Below are positions 10,723-24,500 of a stretch of DNA of 64,000 nt, piece after piece. Made by a program: the position numbers and the translations under genes. The stretch is from assembly GCA_012845835.1 (NCBI GenBank), contig JABAKD010000002.1:17011629-17075628 (forward strand). Reading direction: 5' to 3'. Below the pieces are notes generated by a model. It saw nothing but the letters and a program-made list of their open reading frames with translations, made no database searches and had not been told where the DNA came from. The number at the start of each line of letters is the position of its first letter. Position 1 is the stretch's first letter. The DNA comes from Undaria pinnatifida. Lineage: Eukaryota > Sar > Phaeophyceae > Laminariales > Alariaceae.

Positions 10723-10878
10723 AATGAATTTCCAGCTGGCAAAACGAGAAGAAATTAAAGCAATAAAAAGGCCGGGCAAGAAACCAAACAAACTAGTAAA
10801 AAAGTACAGCAAAGGAACTTACGCTCGAGAGTATGCCACCGCAAAATTCCAAACATTATCACGTACCGTTTGGAAATG
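10723..10878 (+). CDS. Short basic ORF, 51 residues, unrecognised
   Basis: An ATG-initiated frame encodes a Lys/Arg-rich peptide (KREEIKAIKRPGKKPNK) ending with TGA at 10876-10878. It sits just before a dispersed repeat (10968-11152). It could be a fragment of a transposon protein or chance. Confidence 0.2.
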
Positions 10879-10967
10879 ATGCCAATTTTGTAAATCATTC
10901 AGGCGTTGCAGCCATTAAGATTCGACAATTTTTCCAAAATTCCTCCTCGACATGCGGTATTTTTGCA

Positions 10968-11152
10968 ACTTCTCGCTCGTCTCGTTCGGCACCCGTCCGC
11001 GTTCACGTCGATGTGCGGAACGGACACGGAAGGGCGAGGGGCGTTGGAGCCGCCCCCCGTAGGCGGCGCTCGAACCAAGCTATATTCGACCGAGAATTCC
11101 AGTTCCGCGAATCGCATACTTCGGCCAAGACGAAAAACTCCTGACCAAATAC
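10968..11152 (+). repeat. Dispersed repeat, plus-strand copy
   Basis: The sequence matches the reverse complement of 57580-57768 over about 185 bases. Shared blocks include CCGCGTTCACGTCGA, GGGGCGTTGGAGCCGCC, GGCGCTCGAAC and CTCGTGACCAAAT/CTCCTGACCAAAT. Similarity by eye is about 80 percent. Part of it stays open in one frame in both copies, so it may derive from a coding element. Confidence 0.65.
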
Positions 11153-11171
11153 ATGACACCAAGGAATGATT

Positions 11172-11320
11172 TTATATACACTGTAGTTGCAAGGGGAGTC
11201 GCCGACCTATATCCTTAATGAGGACACACAACCCGTAATACGCGCGATCGGAGTATCACACACAGCTTGAAAAGATGAGTTTCGACAAAACATTCGATCT
11301 CACAGCTGGAGTTTATTTTA
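11172..11320 (-). repeat. G-tract repeat family, partial copy (minus)
   Basis: Read on the minus strand this is the 5' part of the dispersed family also at 16100, 19662, 29128 and 42525: CCAGCTGTGAGATCGAA, TTTTGTCGAAACTCATC, GATCGCGCGTATTACGGG, GGTCGGCGACTCCCCTTG. It ends before the G-rich half. Confidence 0.75.
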
Positions 11321-11649
11321 ATTTTTATAACATTTATATCTCAAAAACGGCGTGCAGACATTATGACTTTGTGCGTAAAAACGATGAAGATACGTTATTT
11401 CCATCAAATGACTTGTTTTTAGCACATGATTCAGTTTTTTGCTAGATTATGCTTACGCTGAACATAGGCAAGTCAGATCTTCGATTTTTTTCGCGAAACA
11501 ATTACAGATATGCCTAGGAGTACCTCCAACCGGTTCGTGCAAATGAGTCGCAATTATTTTTTCGCCCCCGCATCGGAAAAAAAAGCCTGATAATTATTGA
11601 AAAAATGGAATGCCTGGCATTGGTCGATACAGCATTTGCTCCTAGAGAC
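11321..11649. other. AT-rich spacer, nothing recognised
   Basis: This stretch is AT-rich, without an open frame of note or a recognisable repeat. Confidence 0.4.
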
Positions 11650-12019
11650 AGTGTTAAGGAATTAGTGGGGTATTAGCCCGTTTGACCACTTGCACAGGTT
11701 GACCAACAGCTTACCCAAACTAAGCCTTATAACACTCTCCCCCCCTGAAACGGCGGGATAGCAGGTCGGCCGGATATACGGCGGACCTCTGTCAATATCC
11801 AAGCCGTTTCATTTCCTGGGGATACCAGGGAGAGTATTTTTCAAGTTCGACATGGGAAAATCTGAAAAGTTTATTGTTGTGGATGGTGGGGATCGAACCC
11901 ACGACCCAAAAACCCATGGTCTGTCGACGACGCCATTTGTTAAGGAATTTGTGGGGTATTAGTCCGTTTGACCACTTGCACAGGTTAACCAACAGCTTAC
12001 CCAAACTAAGCCTTATAAC
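11650..12019 (-). repeat. Short repeat with direct terminal repeats and tRNA-like core, copy 2
   Basis: Same layout as 4781-5157. The 80-base block (GTTTGACCACTTGCACAGG...CCCAAACTAAGCC) occurs at about 11655-11733 and about 11943-12019. The middle has, on the minus strand, a T-arm (GTGGG TTCGATC CCCAC) with B-box GGTTCGATCCC. Upstream of it is TGGTCAAACGG, which fits the A-box pattern TRGYNNANNGG. The 64-base A-to-B gap is longer than in most tRNAs. Confidence 0.65.
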
Positions 12020-15000
12020 AACAGGCCGAGGCTGTTAACCCCCCCCCGACCATGGCACCCTCTTCCACTGGTTATGGGGGTTGGTGGGATACCAAAAGAA
12101 TATTCTCCCTTTGACTAGATATTGCGAGCGACGTTCGTGGGGGAGAGAATTTCGGGCTTTGAACTTGTCCCAGCCTGTATTGAGATAAGGTTCGCGCCAT
12201 TCAAAGGATATTCATTCACGCAAAAAAAATAACATTCAAAACACGCAAACGTGATGCAAATATACCGGGCAATTCCCCAATTGACAATTGAGGAGCCCCG
12301 TCAATCAAAGATATTTTAGGCGCAAAAGCCCCCCCGTGCTGTGGCACGACCCGCCTTTGATGCAAGATCTCAATTGCAACAAAACAACGAAATTCTGGCA
12401 CACCGAACACATATAATACCCCACAAGATATCCCAAGAACAGCGAGTTGTTCGAATTGTACACCGACTTTCGCGCATGTACAATTTCACAAGCACAGCCT
12501 CCGAGCGTTGAGAACAGGACCCAACGCACGAGCATCAATGTCAGGCAATAACCTGGACATGGAGCGGGGAAGAAGGGGGTATTAGGTGACCCAAGGCTAT
12601 GGCAGAGCTCACGATCTGGGCTATACAAATATACCTATAAAAGCTAATAATACCGGGTACTCAACACATGACGCCGCCCTCTCCTTCTTGATGTGCAAAA
12701 CATATAAAAAAACGCTTTATACTTCTGGTGTCCGTCACTTGCGGCGAAAACATGTCAAGGGCGATTGCACGCGGCGCCAAATACCAAGTACACCCACCAA
12801 CTACGCAAAAACACCACCCACCGGCATCAACGCTCCTCGCCTGGCTGTTTTCCTGTTTTCACACCTTTTGCGCATATGAGTGCTTGCGCTCTTTCCTATA
12901 TACCTTGAATAATCGAATACCCTATAATACCGCGTGTACATACAGTTATGTACGTTTTACTCTACAAAACGAGTTATTTATTTTCGATGTGGTTGCAGCA
13001 TGTCAAGTGTGGTAAACTAAATTCTCTCGTAGTACCTCCGTTCGTTCTCTATCATACACCAGGGCGCCTGAGCCTGCTTCTCTTTGCCGAGGCTCCCTTC
13101 CTGCGTGATTTCTTCCCTCTCCCGCACAAAAACACGCCTTGTTCGCTCAGCTGAGTTATGTAGCCTCGCGAACCTAACCTACTAGGGTTCCAACGATGTA
13201 CCCAAACATTCTGGCGTCGGAGCGTGCTCGTGTTGGTTTGCTGCGCTCCCTGCTACGTGAAAAATCACTTTCCCATTGAGATTTCCTCTACCACACCTGA
13301 TCTACCGTACGTGTTTATCTTTCACCTATCTATCTACGGTCATATACCACACAACATGTAGCCCTCATCGATCAAGACATAACACCATGCTAATTGATAT
13401 AGACCCCGCAAATCAAGTCGGACACTTCCCTAGACACTTCGCAAGTTCTTGCCTTGCTTGCGCTCTACTCCTTTTCTACGAGCGACACTTCAGAATGACC
13501 TAAAGAAGCATGCCACATGGCACAATTTCTCCACGTTCCTATCTTCAAGCAAGCCTATATTTCCCCACACGACTCTGCCATGGCATTGAGGCGAGACACG
13601 CGTTGCTAGTTTGCCCGCCTTCTAGCTGTGGACTAGCGCGTGCGCGTGCCGATCACCCTACGCTGGTAATGTCTAGGGTCCATTCTTTGTACGGACCAGT
13701 TAAAGGCCGTATCTCAGATGGACATTTGGACGCTAACATCGCGCGCGCGTTTCCAAATTCGATATGTTCCCCATCAATCGTACTGTAGTACAAAGAATCA
13801 ACATACCAAAGGCGTTTTTTCATCAGGGTCTCTGCTTCGACTCCACCCTCGTAGGAGGGATTTTCTTTCTTCCTGGTTCATAGAGTACAGCGTATTCATC
13901 CATCGTGGATAACCCACGCACACTCATAAGGAGGACTTGACACATGGTTTGGTGCAGCTCCTGTCTCAAAGTGCGCTCGTACCGCACAAGCTGTCACACT
14001 CACCACCTAACGACTGCTTGGCATGCGTCTCAAAAACGGATCGCTCTCCTCTCGTAGCAACGTATTTCGCGTAAAACAACATCGAACCCATAATATACTC
14101 TCCGAAGTTAACCGGGACTCCTACCACGTAATAACCGAAACGCCATGCTGGCCAATGCAACGTCGCAGCGCTTAAATGCCCCAAAGTGTACCATAATCTA
14201 CTAACGCTCCGACGGACTACACATGCACTAAGGTTGGCGGGGGGCTCAGCACGGTAGGTAAAGTGCAACGTCACTCATAAGAGACCGCGATGATAATATC
14301 CTCTCGAATATATCAATGTTCTCCCCCCGCTCTCACTCACCCGCCCCCCCCCTCATCGTTTTCCGATACGTAGGGACACCACCGGTTTTGCCCCCACGCA
14401 TGCATACGTTCGGCCGCCTAATAACAACTCAACTTCTCGGTCGCCCCATCCAATCCACTCGGACGGACGATGTCCACACTTGTAAACTGAAACGGAGACG
14501 TTATTCACCACAAACCAACATGGTGTCCACATTTACTGTAAAAACGGGCACCTTATCCGCACCACGAAGAAAAGCTCCACGCTTTTGAAAAGGCCCTGGT
14601 ACAGCGTACCTGACAAACAAAACAGGCCAGCTCATCTCTCGATCGACTCGTCCAATTCCATTTGACGGGGATCTTTATCCAAAAAGCACAACCGTGCGAC
14701 ACACGTCATCACACTATATCACCGTTGTTCTCCCCAGGCCCGCGTGGGAGCTAACCAGCAGTTAAGCGGCCAGTCTCTCGACGACCCTTCCTTTGCCCTC
14801 GGTAACCAAAATGGATAAACCAATTTCTTGGTGGCCCCGTTCGATCCAATTGAACGGGGCTGCCCCCAGCTCGGAAGTACTACGTTAACGTTGGTAGGAA
14901 GGACGTATCGTAGTTCCCACGATATATCACATGTACGATTCAGCAACCGACCCGTTTCTCTTTATGGCTCTAGCGTTACTGTGTTAATGCACCATCCCCG

Positions 15001-16095
15001 AAATAAAGCCAGCCGCCTGCAGCAACACTGTACTAACTGGGGTGTACAGTTAGCTCTCGAGTACGAGAGATTACTGCTACCCTACAAGCACAGCCATACG
15101 ACCACTGTGTAGGGGTGTCTTCAGAAAAAAGTCTCCAGGCGACCTACCGTCACCCTTTAACATACCCCAGATATTCTCATCTCAGAATAGATCGTGGAAT
15201 CGGACGCGGTGCTCTTGGAGGACACTGCTATGTCAAGTTACTGCCGTCAGATCAAAAACTACCGTCCAAATAAATTCGCTCAGGTTGCAGCTAGTTGCCG
15301 CCTGTCAACGCTATTCTCGTTCGCAGTGCCAACACCACGAGTCGAGGGGAGACATAACATTGAAATCGAACGTACATATATATTAGACCATTTAGCCTTC
15401 TCATGGATCAGCGGTCTTGCCACGTAAAAAAGCCCCCCATATGTAAAAATATAGCCGTGCATCTCGCCGTAGGCTACAAACCATCGGCAGCTGAACAATA
15501 CTACCACATGGACGAGGTTCCTTTGGTGATGGTACCGGTCTTGGAAGCACCTGGTCCCCAAGCAAGCGTAGGGCGCGGTGGGATACCGGTGACGTCCCTG
15601 ATCACCGGAAAAACCTCATCGTACTTGAAATTGATGAGTACCACGCGAACATGACAAGATCGGAATAACGGGGGGAGACGGGGACAGCCGGGGGGCACTG
15701 TTTAACTTGAGAGAAGCGGGAGACACGTGTGCCGATAAATGTTATCACCGGGGGGTGCTACGGTATGGGTAGCCCTGCCAGTAAAGTTTACGAGGCCCCT
15801 CTCGTAGGGAACTCTATACTCCCCTCAACAGCCGACTATGATAAAAGTTGTGTGCTAAGCCCGGTACACAACCCCATGGCCTAGGTATCTAACGGCTAGT
15901 TTTGGAACATACACAACGGATCCAAAGTCCACAGATTATGGGTACTGTTGTAGCCCCTTAGTTGAGCGAGAAAACTCTGGCTCAAAAGGGCCCAACCCCT
16001 ACCGCAAAACGGATATACCATTATCGAGGACAACATCCGTCAACTTATTCTGTGTGGGTCGCGTCTCCGTATGCGCGAAATCTACCTTCGTTTTT
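12020..16095. other. Long stretch without a convincing gene
   Basis: About 4 kb with many short, overlapping, low-information open frames and no recognised domain. The plus strand is C-rich from about 12600 to 14600. A cluster of G runs lies near 15666-15760. No splice-consistent exon chain was found by eye. Confidence 0.35.
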
Positions 16096-16099
16096 ATTT

Positions 16100-16350
16100 A
16101 ATTTAAATGTACACTACAACAGCTGTGACATCGAGGATTTCGTCGAAACTCATATTTGCTGTGTGTGATACTCCTGTCGCGCGCTGTTTTGGGGTGCGTA
16201 TGTCCTCGTGAAGGGTATAGGCCAGTGACTCCCCTTATTGCTAGCTAGTACCAGGGCCAACAGGGTGATGCAATAACATTCAGTGTTTAATGGTTTAATC
16301 ACTCTGCGCACGGAACCCTATAAAACTCGTTTTTAGACGGTATATTATGA
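16100..16350 (+). repeat. G-tract repeat family, diverged partial copy
   Basis: The most diverged copy of the family: CAGCTGTGACATCGAGGATT, TTTCGTCGAAACTCATATTTG, GTGACTCCCCTTATTGC, CAACAGGGTGATG and TATAAAACTCGTTTTTAGA occur in the family order. The G-rich 3' half is absent. Confidence 0.65.
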
Positions 16351-18156
16351 AGGCTGCGGAATGCACCAGCTGTTCATATACCTGGTAGTATATCATAAAT
16401 AAAACCATGAGGAAAGGGGGGGGTAAACATTGTGCAGTTTGCTAAATGAATAGGAGCTACCAGACGAACGGTGCGAGATCCAAAGAGAATATTGTGATCA
16501 AGTACTTGGTGTTGTTTTATTATGTTACTGTAAATGAGTTCAGATTTCGCTGTAAGAATTAATTATATAATGGTGTTCATGGCATGTTGTTGTTGATGTT
16601 TCTGCATGTATCACACCAGGGTTTACAGCGGGGTGATTTTTGTGTACGGGATCTAACCCGTTTTTAACGAGGCCAATACCTAACAGATAGATAGATGCGG
16701 AAGTCCTCAGCATTTTAGATCATAAAATCAAAACGTACAAGTATGGGGAAGGAGAACTTGGAAAAGATTGGCGGAAAGTCACGGGAAACAGGTATTAGTG
16801 CCTTACAGAAGGGTGTTCGATTTTTATCGAAATGGCATTTAAGCTACGTTATCGGAGGAAAAATGAAAAATATGGTTGTATTACCGGTGAGCGGGTGAGA
16901 GGTGGGGGGTGAATGGAATTTGAAGATCGTATAATGAGTACTATTAGGAACTGGTGCATGGATGGCTCGAACGGCAAATATAGTTTATGGGAATCATCTA
17001 TCACTGGGTATTGTTCATTAATCTCGGTGGTTTTTTGTTCTGGTAGATAATCAATTGTCAAGGTAATGGTATGCATTTCGAACTGCTGTTATGAATGCTA
17101 ATAAAAGACGTATCACATGCTTGCACCCCCTTAGAACACCGCGTTTTTTTTTGTAATATGCGTGTTTGTTGTCTTCACGTTGAACTACTTTACTTTATTC
17201 GGCATGCGAAGGGGATGGTGCACCAATGCAAGACTCAATGTACATTTTTTTTTCAACTGTTGTTGGAGCGTTAAAGTTCTCGTGGCCTTATATTATGTTC
17301 TTGTTAGAGTATTGTCCCTTGCTTGTCAACAGCACGCCATAACGCTATTTCCGCCTGTCTGTCCCACCTTAGGAGAAGGAGTGAGGGGCTTCTGACCGCG
17401 GAAGATGGGTTGCCATTCGTTGTTCACCGAGGCCATGGTTGGTTCACGGCCAGTATTAGGCCTGCCGGTGTTCAGCGTGGTCGTGGTCGATTCACGGCCA
17501 GCATGCGGCATGGTGCGGGTACTCTCCGACAAATACCGCGGGCTGAGGCAAATGATACAAGACAGTGTAACCGGTCGAACACGAAAGAGAAGGCGTACAC
17601 AGACACGAAGATCGATGTGAAAATGGCGCGGAAACATGCAATGCTCCTATTATTATATGGCTTGGGGGTGCTTAATGCATCGTTAAAGCGTCCTAAATCT
17701 GGCAGACATACCGGTATACAGTGTTATGGCCACGACTAAGACCATTCCTACCTAACCTGTGCAAGTGCTGCTCCCTATTCCTTAACCAGGACCACGAGTG
17801 GTCTGCTTAATTGGTGGGAGGCTCCAAAAACGGGAGCATCGGCATGATTGGCCTCTCGTTTTGTTTTTGGATCTATGTACAAGCAAGCTTCGAACTTCTG
17901 AAAAATGGAGCCGTCGCGTTGCTAGCCCTTCGAGAGTCAATGCACGGATCTAAGACTTGCACACAAACACCGACCAGCTGACTGAACGGCGACCCAATCG
18001 TCTTGCCTTCTCGTAGTTTGCTTAATTAATCGATGTATCGATGTGTTTTTCAAGTTTGGAGGCTATTTTCCTGGCTCTAAAATATTGGGCCTACCACGTA
18101 GTGAAGCTTCCACCATAAGCTCACAAGCACATGACATAATAGGAATATCGCTGCAC
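16351..18156. other. Stretch between repeat and gene A, no convincing gene
   Basis: No recognised gene. A short internal duplication of a TTCACGGCCAG-containing block lies at about 17437-17500. This is the region downstream (3') of gene A, so its 3' UTR and polyadenylation site should lie just left of 18157. Confidence 0.35.
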
Positions 18157-18596
18157 TCACTCGTTGCTTCGCAAAACACGAGACAAGCGGGGCACTTCCA
18201 CCGTGTCCAGCCTTTTCTTTGAGCTAGAATCCTCCGCCGATGCAACCGGAAACTCGCACCACGGCGTGGTGGACCTCTCTGGGATCCGTCTGGTCTTGGC
18301 AATCTCCAGCAATGTCGACACCATTCCAGGCGCGGTACCATCTTCATCAAGCCTCTGTTGCATTGTGAGGTTGGCACGACCAGCCCCCATCGCTGCCTGT
18401 TTCTTATCGTCACAGAACGAAGTTGAAGCGTCTCCCAAGTGAGGTGCATCGTACCTGACCGGATCCCAATCGACGGTGTTACCAGCTGTCACGGGGGCAA
18501 CAGAAGCCGAGGAAGCAGGCCTACCAGCCGGTGACCGTCTCGGCGGGATTGAGGCGGAGCGGTGGCTGGCTCGGCGTGTCTGGAAGTAGGAGAAAT
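18157..18596 (-). CDS. Gene A last exon
   Basis: The exon starts after an acceptor CTGCAG at 18597-18602 and stays open to TGA at 18157-18159. It encodes about 146 residues, starting with a Ser/Arg/Pro-rich part and then TVDWDPVRYDAPHLGD and MVSTLLEIAKTRRIP. No domain recognised. Confidence 0.6.
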
Positions 18597-21500
18597 CTGC
18601 AGGACATAGTTGTTCAAACGTATCATGACACAGAATACGGTGAGGAGGGGTGTCATCGAAATGCCCGAAATAACCAAAGTGAAATATGGTATACAGCCAC
18701 ATGTGGTAGCGGTTTCCTGCTATTTAATTTGCTACAAACAAGCGCTATTTCGTCAGAAAGGACGGGCCATGGCTAGAAAAACAAAGAGGCCGCCCACCCA
18801 AATATTGCTTTTGTGCTGTTTGAGCGATGACAATACTAATAAGCACTACCACACACTCGTCAAGTCTGCTTGGGTTTAGAAAAAACTCGAAGATAGTTCC
18901 AAGTATAGCACCTGTTATGGTACGGCATTGGAAGGCCGGTAAATACCTCAAGAATAAGTAATTGGTCGTTTTTGTATGATAATTAATGGTGTTTTGTATT
19001 GGGATAATCATGAAATTAGACGGATGAAAGCCCCTTTTATTGTTAGATGCCACCCGGCTGGTGAGACTGATTATCTACTACGTCTTCAGAGGCTAAAACA
19101 AAGCGATATATACTTACCAAGGACTAGCTTAATATGGAGACTTGTCTGGGGGTACTGCCCCTCCGCTCATGCACTTCACAAATGGCATCGCCGGCAGGAC
19201 TAAAAAGCAAACCTGTGCCATGTTTGAGGGGAGCGGCGTGTGGAGCGCGTACCCCCATTGACGCATTTATGCCGCGGCTGAAAGGAACGGCGCTGGAAGC
19301 GCGGATTCCCTTCGCCGAAGTCGGATCATCGACGAAAGGAACGCACGCTTCGTTATGTAACAGTGGGTAGACAAAAATCGTCCGTGCTTCCGCGCCGAGG
19401 TGATTGTTGGTACCGCGTAAACGGACAATAACGTCGCACATATTGCCTGCACAAGCATGGGACCGACTATCCACCTATGTTATCGGGGCTTCGGTACCAC
19501 CGGACTTTAGTACGCCAGTCCCATTCACATAATATGCTGACGTGAGGCCTTGGGTAGTGGTTTACGTGGACCTCGGCACTGCTTCGTTATGTTGGTATTA
19601 ATATGCTGCGCGAAAAGGTGGTGGACACTCATATGCTGGACACTGCAAGCATATATCATAAAAAATGAAAATACACTCCAGCTGTGAGATCGAAGATTTC
19701 GTCGAAACTCATCTTTGCAAGCTGTGTGTGATACTCCGATCGCGCGCATTACGAGTTGTGTGTCCTCATTAAGGATATAGGTCGGCGACTCCCCTTACAA
19801 CTACAGTGTAGCTATCAGGGTCAACAGGGTGATTTTAGTCAGTCTGTGCGCGAAAACTATAAAACCCGTTTCTGAGGGGGACAAAATCTGACAGCTGTGA
19901 AGGGAAATGTATCCTTTTATCAAGTGAATCTTGTAAGTCGAATAACCGGTGAGGGGAGGGCGGAGTTTTGAAGGACGTGGGGGCCTGGTTTTGATCAAAA
20001 GCGAGCGGGTTTGGGGGGGGGGGGGGAAAGGGGGGGCAATTTGTGCATGTAAGCTATAAATCCTTTCGAGGGGATAAATCTGACGGTTTTGGCACCAGTT
20101 TATTATTGGGGGGGGGGGGGGGGGGGGGGAGGGTTGGGGCGGGGGGGGGGAGCGTGTGGAGCAGCTCAATATGTGCGCGGAAACTATACATTATTTTGAG
20201 GGAGTAAATGTGACGGTTTTGGAAATAATGCATCAGTTTATCATGTATATCCTGGGGTAAGTCGTACAATCAGTGAGTAAAGAGAGGGTGGAGTGTTCGA
20301 GGGGGTGGAGTTGGGATGGGTTGGGGGGGGGGGGGGGGGGAGGGGGGGGGGGGAGGGGGGGGGAGGGGGGGGGGGAGGGGGGGGGGGGAGGGAGGGGGGG
20401 GGGAGGGGGGGGGGGGGAAGGGGGCGGGGGGGGGGGGGGGGGGGGTAAGGAAGGGCTTTAGGTGAGGGGTTTGTTGTACGTGTGGTGCTAGGTCTAGGCG
20501 ATGGTGCGGGTGATGGGGAAGAAGGGGGCGTTCGAGGCGGGGGGGGGGGGGGGGGGGACAGCGGCATGGATGGCTCTCGAAAGATAATATCCTGTGCGTG
20601 AAGTGTTCATTAATCTGGCGGATTTCGATATTTGGTGGGGCGTTTGAGTAAGGGAGAGCAAGAGGGGGGGGGGGGGGGGGGGAGATTTTTAAGAGGTTTA
20701 GGTCACAAATAATATTCAAATACACTTCGGCTGTGAGATCAAAGATATGTAGCAGCTTGTTATACGCGTGGTGCTAGGTCGAGGCGATCGTGCAGGTGGT
20801 TGGAAAAGAGGGGGCGTTGGAGGGGAGGGGGGGGGGGGGGGGGGGGAAGAATTGAAAACTACGTCATGGATGGTCAGAAAGATAATGACGTGATATCAAC
20901 TGCGTATAGGTGTTTATTACTCAGGCCGATAGCATATATATGCGGACAGCAGAGCATAGGTTGCATTGAAAATAACGCGTGCAGTGCTATTATTACATTG
21001 ATACACTCACCACAGGTCCTCGGCACGATGTCGTGCCTTGACTCATACACGACGTCGGAGCGAGGACGAGAGCTCTCGCCAGAGCAATAACCCGCTTCCA
21101 CCAGTTCGCGGTACTGGTTGCCCTGCATACGTGACGGGTCGTTGCCGGCGCCGTCGTAGCTGCCGCCTCGAGCGATTTTTGCCCATGTTTCACGTCCGCG
21201 GATGCTGCCCCTCACCTCAGCCTCGGTGGCGGCAGTTGCGTGTACGACGTGCTTCGAGCTGATGGATTTGGTGTTGGCTTCGTCGAAAGCATGGCGAGGC
21301 ACCTTTCCGCTAACAATGGCTCTGGTGTTGACGCTGCCGAACACGCGGCGTGGGACTTCTTCGTCTGCCTTGTACTTGCGGCCGTTCGCCTCAGCACGTC
21401 CCAAGGCGGTGCCTTGCAGTATGGTGTTCGGAGATTCCCAAAGGGAGAAGTTGCCCCTGGACTTGTCCCCCCTGAACACACATGGGCATTGTGAGTCAAG

Positions 21501-24500
21501 TTATTGGCCAGTCAGGGGGACGAGGTGTCGAGTCCGTGCATCCGTTCAACTTTGCACACTTCGTATTATACACACCCCGGGCACGCATACAAAGTTATAA
21601 TATCGACGCAAGCGAGGGGCGCGAAATGCAAGGTATAGGCAGATAGAGACGCATGCTGCTGTAGAGCTGCACCTCTAAAATGATATCAGGTACTCTTCAC
21701 TTGAGGAACTCAACACTCCCCCCCAATTCCTTATTCCTGGGAAAATGACCGTGGAACCCGTAAACGATCCCATGGTCTAGGTATTGTGTGTACATCGAAT
21801 CATGTTGGAAGACACCAAAGCTACTGCAGTTGTTCAGTGATGTAGAGTAGTTCGTTCGTTAGGAAGCTCGTCCAGGCAGAACAAATGAAGCCGACAGTGA
21901 TCTGCCCCTCTTATAGCTGGCGTCAATACGTACGTGTGAGCGGCGTGCTTGTTGGAGCTTGTCTGTTGCGAGTCCAGCCGTAGGCAGTTCATGGACAGGT
22001 GCAGCTGGAAAACAACAAAGGCGCATCACAGGACAGGCGAAGGAAGAGTCTAGGCGACACCACGGAGAATAGCGTGTTTGACACGTTCATGTACGATCTT
22101 CATCCTAGATTTGGATCAAAACCTTAAGCATCGCTGATTGTGCTGCCTGTCTTATCACAGCACTTCACGTAAGCTACAACAGCTGCACATTAGCGCACAC
22201 GGCGATTCGAGTCAATTGGCCAACTTTTCTTTTGGAAGAAGAGAGTTGAAGTACGTCATGCTTGTATATGTGCGTCCCTGCTCCACCTACTGTAGTGTAA
22301 ATCAATTGGATCTTAGCCAATAATGGAGTAGAAGGCCGCTGACGGTAACAACCTCTCACGAGTTGAGCTGGAATGAAAAAAAGGGATGCTAAAAAAAAAT
22401 GATGTTTGATATGTATGTCCAGTAGCACTGGACGCAAGCTTTAAAATGCACCTACGATGAGTCGGTTCAATCGGCAATAATTTCTTCTGAAACATAGAAG
22501 ACATAGTTGCACCCACGTCATCCATGGCGTAAGAAGGTGCCGACTTGTCCAGTAGAAACTCATCGAGGCCACTGTCGTTGCTGCGAGGGGCGCGGTAGTA
22601 CTCGATCATGTCGCTCGGTAAGAGTCGCGACTTGTCCGAGCTGCACACTGTGCGGTCGCGGCAGGCGGTGCACCTTAGCAGCAGAGGGAAAAAGAAAGGG
22701 AGGGAAAACACGGGTGGGTAAGATGTCTGTGATGGGCTTACTCAACACCGGGCGCGGGGGTGTGGGTATACGTGAGAGGACTATGTTCATAACAAGGGGA
22801 GCATGACGCATGCTGAAGGACAGGTGCATTTTTTTTTTGTGAACCCCCACTTACTTGGGGAGCTCGATACGTCATACAAACAACACTGTTTTTGAGCAAA
22901 GCTGTACGCTTAACCAGATAAGCAACAATCTGTCATGTAAGTAAATAAACGAACATGTATGTACAAAACAAAACCTAGATTTCAACGGTATTGGGTACTT
23001 CCTCAGTTGACTATTAACATTGACAGTATCATGCCGTCAATCAGAAACAATTGGCCCAAAAGTGGTATACCCTGGTATCACTGTTGTGGCACGCGTTGTT
23101 GGTGAGGCGCTCCCGGGTGTTTGTTACGGGTCTCATGGAGCCTCAATCCAGTAATATTGCCGTACCGGGCCTCGCAGCGAGCGATGACCCCCGGTATTGT
23201 TCTTCTATATGTTTCACGGACCAATACTTGCACGCCCCATATTATTGTGTTTTTCTGGACCGTGCCCGCATGTTCATATATCGGAGCAACGAGACGTGCA
23301 ATTGCTATCGTATATTATTATGCCGTTTGTCAATGACGTTCAAGGGGGTACTACATACAGCAGACGCGACTCTGTTCACGATGCCTCAATTCGGCGAGAC
23401 TTACCGTTGGTCGCAACAGGATGCCGCCGCACCCCCAGGTGCCTGTAGGAAATCAAACGGGGGGGGGAGGGGAGGGGGTAAGTTGCAAGAGCTATCCATA
23501 TAGCCAAAACTCTATCTACTAGGCTCTGGGGGCGCAGAGCATCGATCGAGTTCATTCTGGGAGCCGTTCCTGGCCTTTCGGCAGCAGCAGATGTAACAAT
23601 GTGGCCGCGCGGATCTTGGAAGGCAGTTTACGCGCGGATCTTGGAAGGCAGTTTTTACGCTCTCTTATTGGGTTTTAGGAGAGCTCCTTTTGGTGAACAC
23701 AGTCCTCACCAGGAGAAACGAAACACACCCTTGCATTCACAATGTGCGTGAGATATTTTTGAGGCCCCTATAACCAAAAACAAGTATACCTGATCCGTTT
23801 TCACTCAAAAACAGATAGCGCCTCAAATAAAGTAAGTATTACCAGGTACACGATATCATACGAACTACGCGATTGGCCGTGATACGTAATTGTTTTTTTT
23901 TAACCATTTTACCCCAGTGACGTCACTATGACGTCATGCGGGGGCACTTGGACCGGTATTTCGTATGGGTTAGGGTTAGGGTTAGGGTTAGTTCCATGGT
24001 TTTGAAAATTCCAATAGTGTAAGTCACCCGTGATTGGTTGAAAAACATCGTGCCTGTTATGAGGTGAAATAACCCAGGTACAACATCTGTAAAATGTTAT
24101 TCCGCCTGGGTTTCAACTGTTCATACGAAGGGCTCTTTCACTATGATTGCCTATGGGGTAGATAGTAACAGAGCGTTTTGGTTTGTGTTTTTAAGCTTAA
24201 TCTCTGCCTACGGTGTGTATTTCGTTGCACTGCTGCCCACGTCATTATTTCATTATATCGTTCAAACGACAGGCTCTTTCGCTATGATTTCATTCTTCCT
24301 TACTGCGCAACCATTGCCTATGGGGTAGATAACAACGGAACATGAATAAACAACCGTAAACACATGAAAGCGATGACAGCGCAGTAAGCTCACAACAAGG
24401 AGATTATGAGGCAAGTGTTTTTGGGGCAATCGCAGGGCTCGTGGCGTGCGATTATTGCTTGGTCTCTGACTGCACCAGGTTTCGACTCCAAGCGGAACAG

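Noticed and set aside
20241..20725. Proline-rich and glycine-rich ORFs on both strands
   Set aside because: They are produced by G homopolymers with occasional A; composition alone explains the open frames.
23967..23991. Chromosome end
   Set aside because: Only four telomere units, and they are flanked by exons of the same gene on both sides.
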